Part shown: positions 37,665 through 47,478 of the stretch, piece after piece | Layout of the letters: every line of letters begins with the position of its first letter | Numbering within the stretch: the first letter of the stretch is position 1 | NCBI GenBank assembly: GCA_023666275.1 | Contig: JAMPCJ010000005.1 | Coordinates: 105,245-169,244 of the forward strand | Source of the DNA: Treponema brennaborense | Lineage (GTDB): Bacteria > Spirochaetota > Spirochaetia > Treponematales > Treponemataceae | Length of the DNA stretch: 64,000 bases | Reading direction: 5' to 3' | Notes under the pieces: model-generated | Told to the model about the DNA's origin: nothing | Seen by the model: only the letters and a program-made list of their open reading frames with translations | Databases searched by the model: none | Program-made: the position numbers and the translations under genes

Positions 37665-39773
37665 ATGAAAAAAAAATATCAGAAAAAAACATACAACAAA
37701 AATCTGGCAGTATCATTCGCATTAAAACTCGGACTTTCGATTCTTGCGTTCCTTGCATTGCAAAGCATTTGGATTTGGCAGAAATCGGCAAATCAAATAA
37801 CCGGACTGTACACAGACATGAGTTCCAGAATTGCCGCAACACAGGCAGACAACATCGGGAGATATTTGCAAAACTATATTACGGATTTGCGCGTTTTTTC
37901 CGACGCAAGCATTGTAAAAACCGGAACAGAAGCCGAAATTATCGGCTGGCTTGAGCAAAACGGAAACTTAAAAAGCAGCAGTTTCGAATATGTTTTTTTT
38001 GCCGGAAAAGACGGATGCTGCCATACGCCGGACGGAAAAACAGCATCAATCGCAGACCGCGCTTATTATCAGGCAATAATAAACGGAAACAAGCCCTGGT
38101 TTATTTCCGCGCCGACTGTTTCTCCGATAACAGGACAAACGCTGATTTACGCAGCACGAACTGCCTACGATCAATACGGAAGAGTCTGCGGATTTTTTGC
38201 CGGTGCTCTTAACATGAAAGAATTAGTGCGGATAAGCAACACCGTAAAGCTCGGCGATGCTTACGCATTCATTTTAGGCAGCGACGGTCTTATTATATCT
38301 CATCCGGACAACGATTTGATTTTAAAAACGAACTGCTTATACACAGAAAGACTCGGCTATTCGGGACTCGCCGCCATAGCGGAAAAAATGATACGCGGCG
38401 AAACGGGATCGGGGACGTTTAAAAAACCGGACGGCGGCAGTTTCCACGCACTATATACGCCGATTCCTCAGTCAAGCGGCTGGTCAACAGCTATTGTCAT
38501 TCCGCATTCGCAAATAAAATCAATATCGCTTTCAATCCGCAATATAATCATCGGCTGCTCTTTTATTGTACTCCTGCTGCTTTTAACAATCGCCGTAACA
38601 TTCATCGTAAAATTATTCAAGCCGATAAAAACGGTAAAAGAAACTATTGCCGAAATAGCAGACGGCGACGCGGATTTGACTCGGAAAATAGACATTGACC
38701 GAAATGATGAAATCGGGCAGCTTGTAAACGGCTTTAATAAATTTGTAAAAAAACTTCATTCGATTGTTTTCGCCATAGCGGAATCGAAGCAATCTTTATC
38801 GCAGCTTGAACTTCAGCTCAAAAAAAATGTGCAGGCAACAACCGATGTTTCAACGATAATTGCCGCGCACATTCGGGAAATAGGCAGGCGCGTAGAAGGC
38901 CAGAGCGAAAGCGTCGCTCAAACAGCAAGTGCAGTAACGGAAATTGCGTACAATTTGGAATCGCTTGAAAAAATGATTCAGAATCAGGCAAGCAGCGTAA
39001 CGCAGGCATCCGCCGCAGTAGAAGAAATGATTTCAAATATCAATTCGGTGGAACATTCTATTGAAAAAATGGCGGAACGATTTTCTTCGCTGGCAGATAA
39101 CGCGGCAATCGGCATACAAAAACAAGAAACGGTTCACGAAACCGTTTCCGAAATGGAAAAGCAATCCGCCGCGCTGCTGGAAGCAAACAGCGCCATTGCA
39201 AATATCGCCAGTCAAACAAACCTGCTTGCGATGAATGCAGCAATCGAAGCCGCACATGCGGGAGAATCGGGGAAAGGCTTTTCCGTCGTTGCGGACGAAA
39301 TCCGAAAATTATCCGAAACATCAAGGACTCAATCTCAGACAATCGGCGAAGAATTGAAAAAAATACAAGATTCGATTCAATATGTTGTAACAGCTTCGAA
39401 AGATTCGGAAGAAACATTTTCGGCTGTTTCTTCACAGATAAAAGACATGGATATGCTCGTCAGGCAGATTCATGAAGCAATGCAGGAACAGCAGGAAGGA
39501 TCGAAACAGATTTTCGACGCACTGCAAGTGATGAATGACAGCACATCGGAAGTGCGAACGTCTTCCGCAGAAATGACATCCGGCAATAAAACGATAGTGA
39601 ACGAAGTGAAAATTCTGCAAGATTCAACGCTTTCCATAAAATCCAGTATGACAGATATATCTGCCGATGCGCAGGAAATCACAAAAACAGGGGAAAATCT
39701 TTCCAGTTTTGCAAAAGATGTCGAAAACGCCGTCAAAAAAATCGGAAAAGAAATAGATTTGTTCAAATTATAG
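37665..39773 (+). CDS. Methyl-accepting chemotaxis protein
   Basis: 702 residues. TM1 (about 20-40) and TM2 (about 290-315) flank a ~245-residue extracellular sensor with Cache-like features ([33 protein letters not shown]). A HAMP domain follows ([20 protein letters not shown]), then the signalling domain with [20 protein letters not shown] at the hairpin tip. The Cache type usually senses amino acids or organic acids; the ligand here is unknown. ATG 37665 follows GGGAG. Confidence 0.93.
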   Translation: MKKKYQKKTYNKNLAVSFALKLGLSILAFLALQSIWIWQKSANQITGLYTDMSSRIAATQADNIGRYLQNYITDLRVFSDASIVKTGTEAEIIGWLEQNGNLKSSSFEYVFFAGKDGCCHTPDGKTASIADRAYYQAIINGNKPWFISAPTVSPITGQTLIYAARTAYDQYGRVCGFFAGALNMKELVRISNTVKLGDAYAFILGSDGLIISHPDNDLILKTNCLYTERLGYSGLAAIAEKMIRGETGSGTFKKPDGGSFHALYTPIPQSSGWSTAIVIPHSQIKSISLSIRNIIIGCSFIVLLLLLTIAVTFIVKLFKPIKTVKETIAEIADGDADLTRKIDIDRNDEIGQLVNGFNKFVKKLHSIVFAIAESKQSLSQLELQLKKNVQATTDVSTIIAAHIREIGRRVEGQSESVAQTASAVTEIAYNLESLEKMIQNQASSVTQASAAVEEMISNINSVEHSIEKMAERFSSLADNAAIGIQKQETVHETVSEMEKQSAALLEANSAIANIASQTNLLAMNAAIEAAHAGESGKGFSVVADEIRKLSETSRTQSQTIGEELKKIQDSIQYVVTASKDSEETFSAVSSQIKDMDMLVRQIHEAMQEQQEGSKQIFDALQVMNDSTSEVRTSSAEMTSGNKTIVNEVKILQDSTLSIKSSMTDISADAQEITKTGENLSSFAKDVENAVKKIGKEIDLFKL

Positions 39774-39797
39774 CGCGTATTTTTGCAGAAAAACCGG

Positions 39798-40445
39798 TTA
39801 TTGCAGATAATTTTCCGCAAGCAGAAAATCTCTGCCGTGTCCGGGATACACGTATGTATTGCCGGGCAGCTCATGCAGCTTCCGAAGACTTTTTTCAAGC
39901 AAAATCCTGTCGCCGCCGGCAAGATCGGTCCTGCCGACGCCCCGAAAAAAAAGCGTATCGCCGGAAACCAGCACATGTTCCTGTTCATTGTACAAACAAA
40001 CAGAACCGGCACTGTGTCCCGGTGTGTGAATAACACGCCAGGAAGAACAAAATATATCGCCGTCCGCAAGCAAAACATCCAACGGCGGCAAATCTTCATT
40101 CAGTAATTTTACGAGCGAAGACGGATCCAAGCATTTAAAATCATGACAAATTTTTTCCAAAGAACCGCAGCCGAAATAGCAGCTGTCGGCACGGTGGGCG
40201 GCAATTCGAACAGACGGATAGTTTTTTTTCAGCGCAGAAACCGCACCGATATGATCGAAATGCCCGTGCGTCAAAACAATATATTCCGGCACGGCATTGC
40301 GGGAATCGATTTCTTTTATGATTTTTTCAGCGTCATCGCCGGGATCTACGATAAAAAATGCTTCCGGTTCCGCATCGGAACACGGACGCGAAATTATATA
40401 GCAATTTTCTTCAAGAACACCGGTAACGACGCGTTTTATATCCAT
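39798..40445 (-). CDS. Metallo-beta-lactamase-fold hydrolase, glyoxalase II-like
   Basis: 215 residues, two-metal hydrolase. THGHFDHIGAV (residue ~60) and HTPGHSAGSVCLY are the metal-binding motifs, VSGDTLFF carries the bridging Asp, and YPGHG the last His. Similar small enzymes hydrolyse thioesters such as S-lactoylglutathione or have unknown targets. The start lies three bases after the stop of the DbpA-like gene, so it is the second gene of that pair. Confidence 0.88.
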   Translation of the reverse strand: MDIKRVVTGVLEENCYIISRPCSDAEPEAFFIVDPGDDAEKIIKEIDSRNAVPEYIVLTHGHFDHIGAVSALKKNYPSVRIAAHRADSCYFGCGSLEKICHDFKCLDPSSLVKLLNEDLPPLDVLLADGDIFCSSWRVIHTPGHSAGSVCLYNEQEHVLVSGDTLFFRGVGRTDLAGGDRILLEKSLRKLHELPGNTYVYPGHGRDFLLAENYLQ

Positions 40446-40448
40446 AAG

Positions 40449-41150
40449 TTAATTCGCTGCTGCGCCGCAGTCATCGGCAGTCTGCTCTGCTTTTGCAGTG
40501 ATATTATTCCCGTCGGAAGCATCGGCTGAAAAATCAGATTCCACCGCGGCATCTTCGGTACCGTCTTTCTTTTTTGAATAACTCACCGACAATGCACGCC
40601 CGCGATATTCATAGCCGTTGAGCGCTTCGATAACTTTTTCGCAGTCTTCGGAAAAGAGCTGAACAAATGAATAGTTTTCAAAAATGCGGATTTCTCCGAT
40701 GCGCTCCCTGTCAATTCCGCCGACCAGAGAAATAAGATGCAGAAAATCACGCGTATAAACGTGCCGGCTTCGTCCGATATTTATGTATAAAAAAGACGCA
40801 AGCGATTCATCGATTTTAACATGGCGCGGCTTACGCGATTCTTCCGGCTGCACTTTTTTTTCTGTTCCGCGGGAATCAGAAGCCGCACGGTTCTTCCCTG
40901 CCGAAGCGTTCCCATGCCGGCCGCTGCGATTCCGTCCATTCTGACCGAACAAAGCGGGATTCCCGTTGAATGCCGCTTTCGCAAAATAGGCGGCGACCCA
41001 GGTTCGGATTGTAAGCGGAACATGCTTTTTGAATAGTTTTTTATATTCGTTCAGCAAAATCGGATCTTCTTCTGTCTTAACATATTGCACCGCTTCTGAA
41101 AGCATCGCGGAAAACTGATCCGCATCAAAAACTTCATGGTTACCAGACAT
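40449..41150 (-). CDS. Stand-alone DbpA-like RNA-binding domain protein
   Basis: 233 residues. Residues ~120-195 match the RNA-recognition-like domain at the C-terminus of DEAD-box helicase DbpA (FLYINIGRSRHVYTRDFLHL, later ALNGYEYRGRALSVSYSKK), but the helicase core is absent. The N-terminal ~75 residues are helical, then a basic Arg/Asn/Gly linker, and the tail is acidic. A role in ribosome assembly or RNA folding is plausible. ATG 41150 follows GGGGGA. Its leader can form a three-way junction (see 41185-41280), which suggests control at RNA level. Confidence 0.8.
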   Translation of the reverse strand: MSGNHEVFDADQFSAMLSEAVQYVKTEEDPILLNEYKKLFKKHVPLTIRTWVAAYFAKAAFNGNPALFGQNGRNRSGRHGNASAGKNRAASDSRGTEKKVQPEESRKPRHVKIDESLASFLYINIGRSRHVYTRDFLHLISLVGGIDRERIGEIRIFENYSFVQLFSEDCEKVIEALNGYEYRGRALSVSYSKKKDGTEDAAVESDFSADASDGNNITAKAEQTADDCGAAAN

Positions 41151-41184
41151 GACAGTTCCCCCATAAAAGCCAAGCGTAAAACAT

Positions 41185-41280
41185 CCGGTTTTAGAATCGG
41201 CTTTTGAGCCGTTTCGGCAATATAATGAAACGGCAATAAATATACGAATTTGCCACGCAAATTCGGGTAGATAAAACCGG
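41185..41280 (-). ncRNA. Structured leader: predicted three-way junction upstream of the DbpA-like gene
   Basis: Read on the minus strand, a 9-bp closing stem CCGGTTTTA/TAAAACCGG (41280-41272 with 41193-41185) encloses two hairpins: CGAATTTGC-GTG-GCAAATTCG (41265-41245) and GCCGTTTC/GAAACGGC (41234-41208). A competing hairpin CGGCT-caaa-AGCCG (41211-41198) shares bases with the second. It ends 35 nt before the start codon. This could be a cis-regulatory RNA, or a repeated element carrying its own inverted ends. Confidence 0.55.
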
Positions 41281-41319
41281 CACAATCCTGCGGTTGTATC
41301 TTACACTTCCAAAAATATA

Positions 41320-41341
41320 AAAAACACAAAACAGTGTTTTT
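41320..41341 (-). terminator. Terminator after the UPF0158-GNAT gene
   Basis: On the minus strand AAAAACAC-tgtttt-GTGTTTTT followed by TTATATTTTT. It separates the clpP/GNAT genes from the DbpA-like gene. Confidence 0.6.
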
Positions 41342-41401
41342 ACCAACAAAATCAAAAAACAAACAGCGGAATATATTTTTAATAAATCAATGTCCGCACG
41401 T

Positions 41402-42355
41402 TTATTTTAAATCTGCCATAAGCGCAGAACCTTTTATTTCAAAACCGCATTGCAAAAAAAACGAACGCAATGAATCGGGAAGCGCGGCATAAACAAGCAT
41501 CAGACGCTGTGTCCCGAACGCGGCAAGCTGCTTAAAAAGCAATTCAACAAGCATTCGCGCAAGACCGAGTCCGCGGAATTTTTTTTTAACAAAAAGCGCG
41601 GTCATAAACTGCACTGACGGATCGCAGCCGGAAAAACATCCGGCGCAAATAAAGCCGGCAAATTCGCCGGAAAGCGTATACACCGCCGCACAAAAAGATT
41701 CCGAGGAACAAATTTTTTTCTGCTCCTGCCACAAACGGGCAAAAATCAGTCCTGTTTGCTTCCCTGCGGCAGAAGAATCCGACAGTTCCGCGGCAATTTC
41801 ATCAAACATTTCGGATTCGGCATGCTGTATATCGAACCGAATCTCCGGCGCTTCATCGGCTTTGCGGAAGACGAAATCATCAAGCACAAGATCCGCAGTA
41901 TCTTCGATTTCTACGCCGGCGGCTTCAAAATGCCAAACATCACATAAATTGCGGTACCAATCGGACACAACTTGTTTCATGGCAGACTGCTTAAAGGCAA
42001 ACCAGCGCTTTTCAACTTCGGGATAATTTTTCAGCGTGTCTTTAAAGGCACGAAAAACGCCTTTGCCTTCCGCCAGAACATCCCGCAAGGCCTGCTTTGC
42101 CGGCGGATTCCGCAGAGAAGCGCAAAATTGTTCCATAAGACGGAAACCGCTGACGGAATTCCAGGAAGGAATATCATAATATCTCTTGTCGGAAGTTTGC
42201 GCCGCCGCGGAAGCATCCGCCGAAAAATCAGCAGTATTTTTTGCAGTCATCGGAACAAGCATTCCGGTTTCGGCGTCAACAAAACATGTATCTTGCTGGT
42301 TTTCCATTGAAAACAATATATCTTCCAGCAAACGCTCTGTCAGTTCAAACTTCAT
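41402..42355 (-). CDS. UPF0158 domain fused to a GNAT acetyltransferase
   Basis: 317 residues. Residues ~1-150 match the UPF0158 family (PSWNSVSGFRLMEQFCASLR, EGKGVFRAFKDTLKNYP, WYRNLC). Residues ~170-317 have a GNAT-like acetyl-CoA fold (FVKKKFRGLGLARMLVELL with the R/Q-x-x-G-x-G/A site, and FFLQCGFEIKG). Acceptor substrate unknown. Follows clpP by about 33 bp. A GTG one codon earlier is possible; neither start has a clear ribosome-binding site. Confidence 0.78.
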   Translation of the reverse strand: MKFELTERLLEDILFSMENQQDTCFVDAETGMLVPMTAKNTADFSADASAAAQTSDKRYYDIPSWNSVSGFRLMEQFCASLRNPPAKQALRDVLAEGKGVFRAFKDTLKNYPEVEKRWFAFKQSAMKQVVSDWYRNLCDVWHFEAAGVEIEDTADLVLDDFVFRKADEAPEIRFDIQHAESEMFDEIAAELSDSSAAGKQTGLIFARLWQEQKKICSSESFCAAVYTLSGEFAGFICAGCFSGCDPSVQFMTALFVKKKFRGLGLARMLVELLFKQLAAFGTQRLMLVYAALPDSLRSFFLQCGFEIKGSALMADLK

Positions 42356-42388
42356 CACGCATATCCGTCGGAAACAAACAGCCTTTTA

Positions 42389-42994
42389 TCAAATATCGGA
42401 GCGCTTGACAGCTATTTTTCCCACAAGCCCGTATTCTTTCGCTTCTTCGGCGGTAAGCCAATAATCGCGATCGGTATCTTTTTCCACTTGCGGCGCAGAA
42501 CGTCCGGTTTCCTGCGCAATAATGGAATTCAGCTTGATGCGGAGTTTTTCGATTTCCTGCGCGTGAATTTCAATATCCGATGCCACGCCTTTTATGCCGC
42601 TCAGCGGCTGATGAATAAGATACGCGCTGTCGGGAAGCGCAATGCGGCGTTCCTTCGGAACAGCAAGCAAAACCAGCGACGCCGCGCTTGCCACAAGTCC
42701 CATTCCGATTGTATACACCGGCGCATTTATAAAACGTATCATATCAAAAATCGCAAATCCGGCATACACATCTCCGCCGGGAGAATCGATAAATATGCGG
42801 ATGGGCTCGTCGGAATCCGCTTCGAGTATCAAAAGCTGCTTTACGATTTTTTCGGCAAGCGGTTCGTTTATTTCACCGGAAAGCAAAATCTGCCGCGTCT
42901 TGAGGAACTTGACGGCAAAAGCATCCGCATCGGAAGGAGCCTGTTTGTTTTCCGTTTCTTCATCGTTTTCGCACATATTCTGTTTTTTATTCAT
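42389..42994 (-). CDS. clpP: ATP-dependent Clp protease proteolytic subunit
   Basis: 201 residues, serine protease ring of the Clp system. The catalytic serine lies in GMGLVASAASLVLLA and the histidine in LIHQPLSG; the Asp region is DRDYWLTAEEAKEYGLV. The Ser motif (SAAS rather than SMGA) places it among divergent ClpP2-like paralogues, so a second, canonical ClpP is likely elsewhere. ATG 42994 is chosen for the upstream GGAG; a GTG-type extension of six residues is less likely. Confidence 0.9.
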   Translation of the reverse strand: MNKKQNMCENDEETENKQAPSDADAFAVKFLKTRQILLSGEINEPLAEKIVKQLLILEADSDEPIRIFIDSPGGDVYAGFAIFDMIRFINAPVYTIGMGLVASAASLVLLAVPKERRIALPDSAYLIHQPLSGIKGVASDIEIHAQEIEKLRIKLNSIIAQETGRSAPQVEKDTDRDYWLTAEEAKEYGLVGKIAVKRSDI

Positions 42995-43157
42995 TTTTAC
43001 TCCATAAGGCAAATGCCGAATTTTTCAGCGTACACTAATAAATATAATAAAATTTCAGCTTTTTGCATATACCGAAAACAAAAACTATTTGCTGCGGACA
43101 ATATCGGATATTTTTTCATGCGAAAAAGAAATTCGGCTATTAAAACAGCGGATAATT

Positions 43158-44039
43158 TTATGCATCGGCAGTTTTTTTTGCTTCGTTCCAGAAAAAATCC
43201 ATTTTTTCCATGTGCGCTTGATCCATGGGAATGCCTTCTGCGGACATGCGCTGTTCCACATACTTAAAGCGGCGGCAGAATTTTTCATTTGAACGGGAAA
43301 GTGCGGTTTCCGGATTTACGCCGAGCATGCGGGCAAGATTTACCGCGGAAAACAGCAAATCCCCTATTTCCGCTTCGATATTCAGCAGGCTTCGGTCATC
43401 GCCGGCGGAATCTTCTGCGGCAGCGCGGACTTCGTTTAATTCCTCGGTAACTTTGTCATACACCGGTTCGGCGGATGTCCAGTCGAATCCCTTGCGTGCC
43501 GCTTTTTTTTGTATTTTGTACGCATACAACAAGGGCGGAACTCCGGCGGAAATTTCATCGAGAATACTTTTTCCCGCGCGCCCTTCGACATTGCTTTTGA
43601 TGGCGTCCCACTGCGCAAGCACTTCTTCCGGCGTCTGCGCTTTTTTTTCATTTGCCGCGATTTTTCCCGCCGATTCGGGAAAAACATGCGGATGCCGGCG
43701 TATCAATTTTTCGGAAACGCCGTTCAGAGAATCCGCGACGGAAAAAGCGCCGGACTGTTCGTGCATGTACGCAATCATCGCCGTATTCAGAAAAACATCG
43801 CCGAGTTCCTCGCAGGAATGCTGCGCGTCCTGCTGCGAGATAGCTTCGACCGCTTCGAATGTTTCTTCGATAAGATCGCCGCGCATAGAAAGCGGAGTTT
43901 GCTCTTTATCCCAAGGGCAGCCGTCCGGAGCGCGCAGGCAGCGGATTATCGTATACAGCCGATTAAACGCGGCGGCGGCAGTATTTTCCGTCTGAAGCAC
44001 GCGTATTTTATCATCATCATTTTTTTCGGTTAATTCCAT
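43158..44039 (-). CDS. mazG: Nucleoside triphosphate pyrophosphohydrolase MazG
   Basis: 293 residues. Two tandem MazG domains: the first around LRAPDGCPWDKEQTPLSMRG with EETFEAVEAI and EELGDVFLN, the second around EEL/E...IEAEIGDLLFSAVNLARML. It hydrolyses (d)NTPs to monophosphates and pyrophosphate and may influence stress signalling. ATG 44039 follows AAGGA. Starts 10 bp after pth, so the two form an operon. Confidence 0.93.
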   Translation of the reverse strand: MELTEKNDDDKIRVLQTENTAAAAFNRLYTIIRCLRAPDGCPWDKEQTPLSMRGDLIEETFEAVEAISQQDAQHSCEELGDVFLNTAMIAYMHEQSGAFSVADSLNGVSEKLIRRHPHVFPESAGKIAANEKKAQTPEEVLAQWDAIKSNVEGRAGKSILDEISAGVPPLLYAYKIQKKAARKGFDWTSAEPVYDKVTEELNEVRAAAEDSAGDDRSLLNIEAEIGDLLFSAVNLARMLGVNPETALSRSNEKFCRRFKYVEQRMSAEGIPMDQAHMEKMDFFWNEAKKTADA

Positions 44040-44049
44040 AAAAGTATCC

Positions 44050-44649
44050 TTACTGCCGCTCAGGGGCAAGCTGTATTTTTTTCCATTTCGGAATCAATTG
44101 TTCGGGATTTTCGGAAGCGATAATTTCCAGCAGAATTTTTTCCGCTGCCGGAAAAATTTGAGAAAGCACAATATATTCATCCGGCAAAAAAGGCGAAAGC
44201 ACATAGCCGGCAATGTCAGTATGCGTCGGGCGCCCGATGCCGATACGAAGCCGCCAAAAATCCGGCGTGCCGAGCGCAAGTTTGGCAGAACGCAAGCCGT
44301 TGTGCCCGCCGAGCCCGCCGGACCATTTAAAACCGACAGTACCCAGCGGAAGTTCAAGTTCATCGTGTATAATCAAGATTTCTTCCGGTTTTATTTTGAA
44401 AAAACGGCTTATTTCGCCGATGCTTTCTCCCGAAGCATTCATGTAGGTTTCCGGCTTCAGAAAATACAGCGGCAGGCGGCGCGGCGGAATATCTTCCGCA
44501 GAAACAAGCGCATACTGCCCGCGGAATTTGCGCTGCCAGTTCAGACGGGAAGCCGAACCGAGACTTTCCGAAAAAAGCCATGCGGCGTTGTGGCGTGTCC
44601 GGCTGTATTCGCTGCCGTAATTTCCCAGAAAAGCAACAAGCGTTATCAT
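44050..44649 (-). CDS. pth: Peptidyl-tRNA hydrolase
   Basis: 199 residues, releases peptides from peptidyl-tRNA dropped by ribosomes. The catalytic motif TRHNAAWLF with the preceding FLGNYGSEY, then YLKPETYMNASGESI (here FLKPETYMN), HDELELPLGTVGFKWSGGLGGHNGLRS, and LRIGIGRP are all typical. The first motif has Tyr-Gly instead of the common Pro-Gly. No Shine-Dalgarno sequence; TATACT on the minus strand (44662-44657) ends seven bases before ATG 44649. First gene of pth-mazG. Confidence 0.94.
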   Translation of the reverse strand: MITLVAFLGNYGSEYSRTRHNAAWLFSESLGSASRLNWQRKFRGQYALVSAEDIPPRRLPLYFLKPETYMNASGESIGEISRFFKIKPEEILIIHDELELPLGTVGFKWSGGLGGHNGLRSAKLALGTPDFWRLRIGIGRPTHTDIAGYVLSPFLPDEYIVLSQIFPAAEKILLEIIASENPEQLIPKWKKIQLAPERQ

Positions 44650-44759
44650 GCGCAAAAGTATAGCTGAATCGGCAATGCCGCCGCAAGTAGCGGAACATGA
44701 TTCCGCTTAAAATGCCACGGCCGTTTTTCACACTCTTAATCGAACCTCAAAGATTCGAG

Positions 44760-44779
44760 CTGCGAAACTTTTTTCGCAG
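44760..44779. terminator. Hairpin downstream of the glutamate synthase operon
   Basis: CTGCGAAA-cttt-TTTCGCAG, a perfect 8-bp stem. It lies 21 bp after the last gene of the split glutamate synthase operon but has no good T-tract on either side, so termination is uncertain. Confidence 0.4.
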
Positions 44780-44800
44780 GCAAAAAATTCCGCAGCAGCT

Positions 44801-45541
44801 TTAATTTAATGTATACATTTGTTTATACGGAGTTGCCGTATTCGGTTTGAGAATGCAATACACGGAATCCAATACGGACTTTGAGTCAAAGCCGAATTTT
44901 TCACAGAAAGACTCCACGCCGGGAATAATTTCCGGCAGGTCAAAGCCTTTTGCAAATGACGCGGAAATCTGCACCGGAAGATTTGCCGGAGCGGCGGATG
45001 TCCGCAGATAAATCGCACCGCCATGCATTCCTGTTCCGCAAAACGCGCCGGTTAAAATTTGCGCGCCGCCGGAGGCCTTTCCGTCTGCGTCAAGTCCCAG
45101 CACAATGATGGTGCCGCCTGCCTGATATTCGCCGAGGAAACTGCCGGCTTTTCCGCCGATTACTACAAGCGGTTTATGTTCCTTATATGCTTTCATGTGG
45201 ATTCCGGCGCGGTATCCGGTGCTGCCCTTTACATAAATCGCACCGCCGCGCATGGCGTATCCGGTTGCGTCGCCGGCGTTTCCGTGAATGATAATTTCTC
45301 CGCTGTTCATTGTGTCGCCGGTAGCGTCTTGTGCATTGCCGTTTACAACTATTGCGCTGCCGTCAAGATACGCGCCGAGCGCATTTCCGGGAATGCCGTT
45401 TATCACCACAGATTTGCCGGAAAGTCCGGCGCAAATGTAGCGCTGCCCGATGCAATTATCTATTTGTATGTCGGAATCTGCCGCTGCGCGAATCTTCTTA
45501 TTCAAAATTCGGAAATGTTCGTCTTGTGCTGAAATTTTCAT
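44801..45541 (-). CDS. Glutamate synthase, GXGXG (C-terminal) domain protein
   Basis: 246 residues made almost wholly of a right-handed beta-helix with repeating Gly patterns (GNAQDATGDTMNSGEIIIHG; GYAMRGGAIYVKG), as in the C-terminal structural domain of GltB, here a separate gene. ATG 45541 follows AGGAG. Last of five genes whose products together make up a glutamate synthase. Confidence 0.88.
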   Translation of the reverse strand: MKISAQDEHFRILNKKIRAAADSDIQIDNCIGQRYICAGLSGKSVVINGIPGNALGAYLDGSAIVVNGNAQDATGDTMNSGEIIIHGNAGDATGYAMRGGAIYVKGSTGYRAGIHMKAYKEHKPLVVIGGKAGSFLGEYQAGGTIIVLGLDADGKASGGAQILTGAFCGTGMHGGAIYLRTSAAPANLPVQISASFAKGFDLPEIIPGVESFCEKFGFDSKSVLDSVYCILKPNTATPYKQMYTLN

Positions 45542-45606
45542 ATAAAACTCCTGTTAAAAATTCCGTTTATGCCGCTGCATGTTGCATACCGAAAAACGCG
45601 GCGATT

Positions 45607-46953
45607 TCAATGCGTTTTCGCAAGCATATCGGCACGGGAATCTCTGCCGAACGCCATCAGCTGCGGTTTTTCTTTTATCAAATTGAAATCAATCGAAGCA
45701 AGCGGCGTTTTATTGCGGATAAGCGCAGTATAAATTCCGGCGCGTTCTGTTTCCCCTATCAAAATAAATCCCTTGAGCAAACCGTCTTGAACAAAGAATT
45801 TTCTGTATGCCGCCGGCGTATTCTGCTGCGGGGCGTTTGCAGCGGAAGCATCGTTTTCATCCGAAAAATCATTGAGCACGACTTTCTGCATTTCACCGGC
45901 ATACGTGCCGGCGGTAACGATATGCAGCCCGAAAAATCCGGCAGCGTTCATAGGCAGACTTTCAGCAAAAGACGCAGTGCCGCCCGCCATTATAATTCCC
46001 GCTGTTTCGCCCTGCCGATACGCGTTGGGCAAAATCGCAAGGATACGCACGCTTTCCGACGAAAGATCTCTGCACTCCACACAATCGCCGGCAGCAAATA
46101 CATCAGGCAAAGTTGTCCGGCATTCATCATCGATTACGATACCTTTATTCACGGCTGCACCGGCGGCGGAAGCAAGCTGTGCGTTGGGACGCACGCCGAC
46201 TGCGGTAACCAAAATATCAAACGGAATGCTTTCCCCGTTTTTCAGTTCGGCAATGCCGCCGCAGGGAGAATTTTCCGCATCTTTGCCGCTAAACGGAATA
46301 AACCGGCTGACGCTTGTTTCCAGTTTAAACACGCAGTTATGCGCTTCCATTTGTTTTTGAATTACGCGCGCGCTTTCTTCATCAAGTACCGCAGGAAGAC
46401 AGCGCGGTGCCATTTCAACAATCGTTACGGACTTGCAGCGCGCGGCAATACCTTCCGCGCATTTCATGCCGATTAAACCGGCGCCGATAATCAGCACGCG
46501 CTTGTCTGCGGAAATTTCCCGATCCAGCGCTTTTGCATCATCAAGCGTCATAAAAGCGAAACGGCGCGGAATATCCGCCAAGCCGTTCATTTCGGGAACG
46601 AACGGAGAAGAGCCCGCAGCTATCAGCAATTTTTCGTATTTAATTTTTCTGTCGGGAAGTGCGCTGTCCGCCGCAAGTTCAACGGTTTTCGCTGCCGCAT
46701 CGATATTCACGGCGGTTTCGCCTAAAAGAAGTTCGCAGCCGTTGTCGGCATAAAAATTATCGGGGCGATATTTCATTTTTTCTTCGTCGGTTTTGCCCAT
46801 CAAAAAATAAGAAATAAGCGGTCTGCCGTACACATGATATTTTTCATTGCCGACAACAATGATTGTATTTTCTTTATCGTGCCGGCGAATTCCTTCGATG
46901 CAGCCGACAGCGGCAATTGAATTTCCGATAATAACGTATTTTGCGGATTTCAT
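45607..46953 (-). CDS. NAD(P)/FAD-dependent oxidoreductase of split glutamate synthase
   Basis: 448 residues, pyridine-nucleotide-disulfide-reductase-like fold. FAD site YVIIGNSIAAVGCIEGI at the N-terminus, NAD(P) site RVLIIGAGLIGMKCAEGIA near residue 145, and VFAAGDCVE near 300. It presumably feeds reducing power to the ferredoxin and FMN subunits. The start overlaps the stop of the ferredoxin gene by one base (TAATG), so translation is coupled. Confidence 0.87.
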   Translation of the reverse strand: MKSAKYVIIGNSIAAVGCIEGIRRHDKENTIIVVGNEKYHVYGRPLISYFLMGKTDEEKMKYRPDNFYADNGCELLLGETAVNIDAAAKTVELAADSALPDRKIKYEKLLIAAGSSPFVPEMNGLADIPRRFAFMTLDDAKALDREISADKRVLIIGAGLIGMKCAEGIAARCKSVTIVEMAPRCLPAVLDEESARVIQKQMEAHNCVFKLETSVSRFIPFSGKDAENSPCGGIAELKNGESIPFDILVTAVGVRPNAQLASAAGAAVNKGIVIDDECRTTLPDVFAAGDCVECRDLSSESVRILAILPNAYRQGETAGIIMAGGTASFAESLPMNAAGFFGLHIVTAGTYAGEMQKVVLNDFSDENDASAANAPQQNTPAAYRKFFVQDGLLKGFILIGETERAGIYTALIRNKTPLASIDFNLIKEKPQLMAFGRDSRADMLAKTH

Positions 46954-47432
46954 TATTCAGCTCCCTCGAATTCCTGTTCGGGAATATCCCGATCTTCAAA
47001 CACAATTGCCTGATTCGGACAGCCCTCCACGCAGGCAGGCTTTCCGGCAGCGTTGTTCACGCATAATTCGCATTTTTGGACAACGCCTTCCTCGCTCGGC
47101 ATAATTGCGCCGTACGGACACGACAAAATACACGTGTAGCAGCCGACGCATTTGTTCTTATTGATTTTTATGATGCCGTCTTCCTGCGTAAGCGCGCCGG
47201 AAATGCAGCCTTTGACGCACAGAGGTTCCGAGCAATGACGGCATGAAACCGCAAAGCTTATTTTATTATCGCCCTCGACGGTGATACGCGGTTTAATTTT
47301 CGCATTTTTAAGTGCTTTCACCATATCAAACAACGTGTCGCCTTTGTTTTTTCCCGAATTCGCGAACGAACAGTAATATTCGCATAAATGGCAGCCGAGG
47401 CACCATTTTTCATTTACATATACGCGTTTCAA
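46953..47432 (-). CDS. Polyferredoxin (4Fe-4S) subunit of split glutamate synthase
   Basis: 159 residues with several [4Fe-4S] motifs: WCLGCHLCEYYC, CRHCSEPLCVKGC, CVGCYTCILSCPYG and CELCVNN...CVEGCP. This is the plan of HycB/DmsB-like electron-transfer subunits. ATG 47432 follows AGGAGC. Coupled to the flavoprotein gene. Confidence 0.88.
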   Translation of the reverse strand: MKRVYVNEKWCLGCHLCEYYCSFANSGKNKGDTLFDMVKALKNAKIKPRITVEGDNKISFAVSCRHCSEPLCVKGCISGALTQEDGIIKINKNKCVGCYTCILSCPYGAIMPSEEGVVQKCELCVNNAAGKPACVEGCPNQAIVFEDRDIPEQEFEGAE

Positions 47433-47478
47433 AGCATTGCTCCTTTTCCTATTGGAAAAATATCAGTACGGACAGCCG

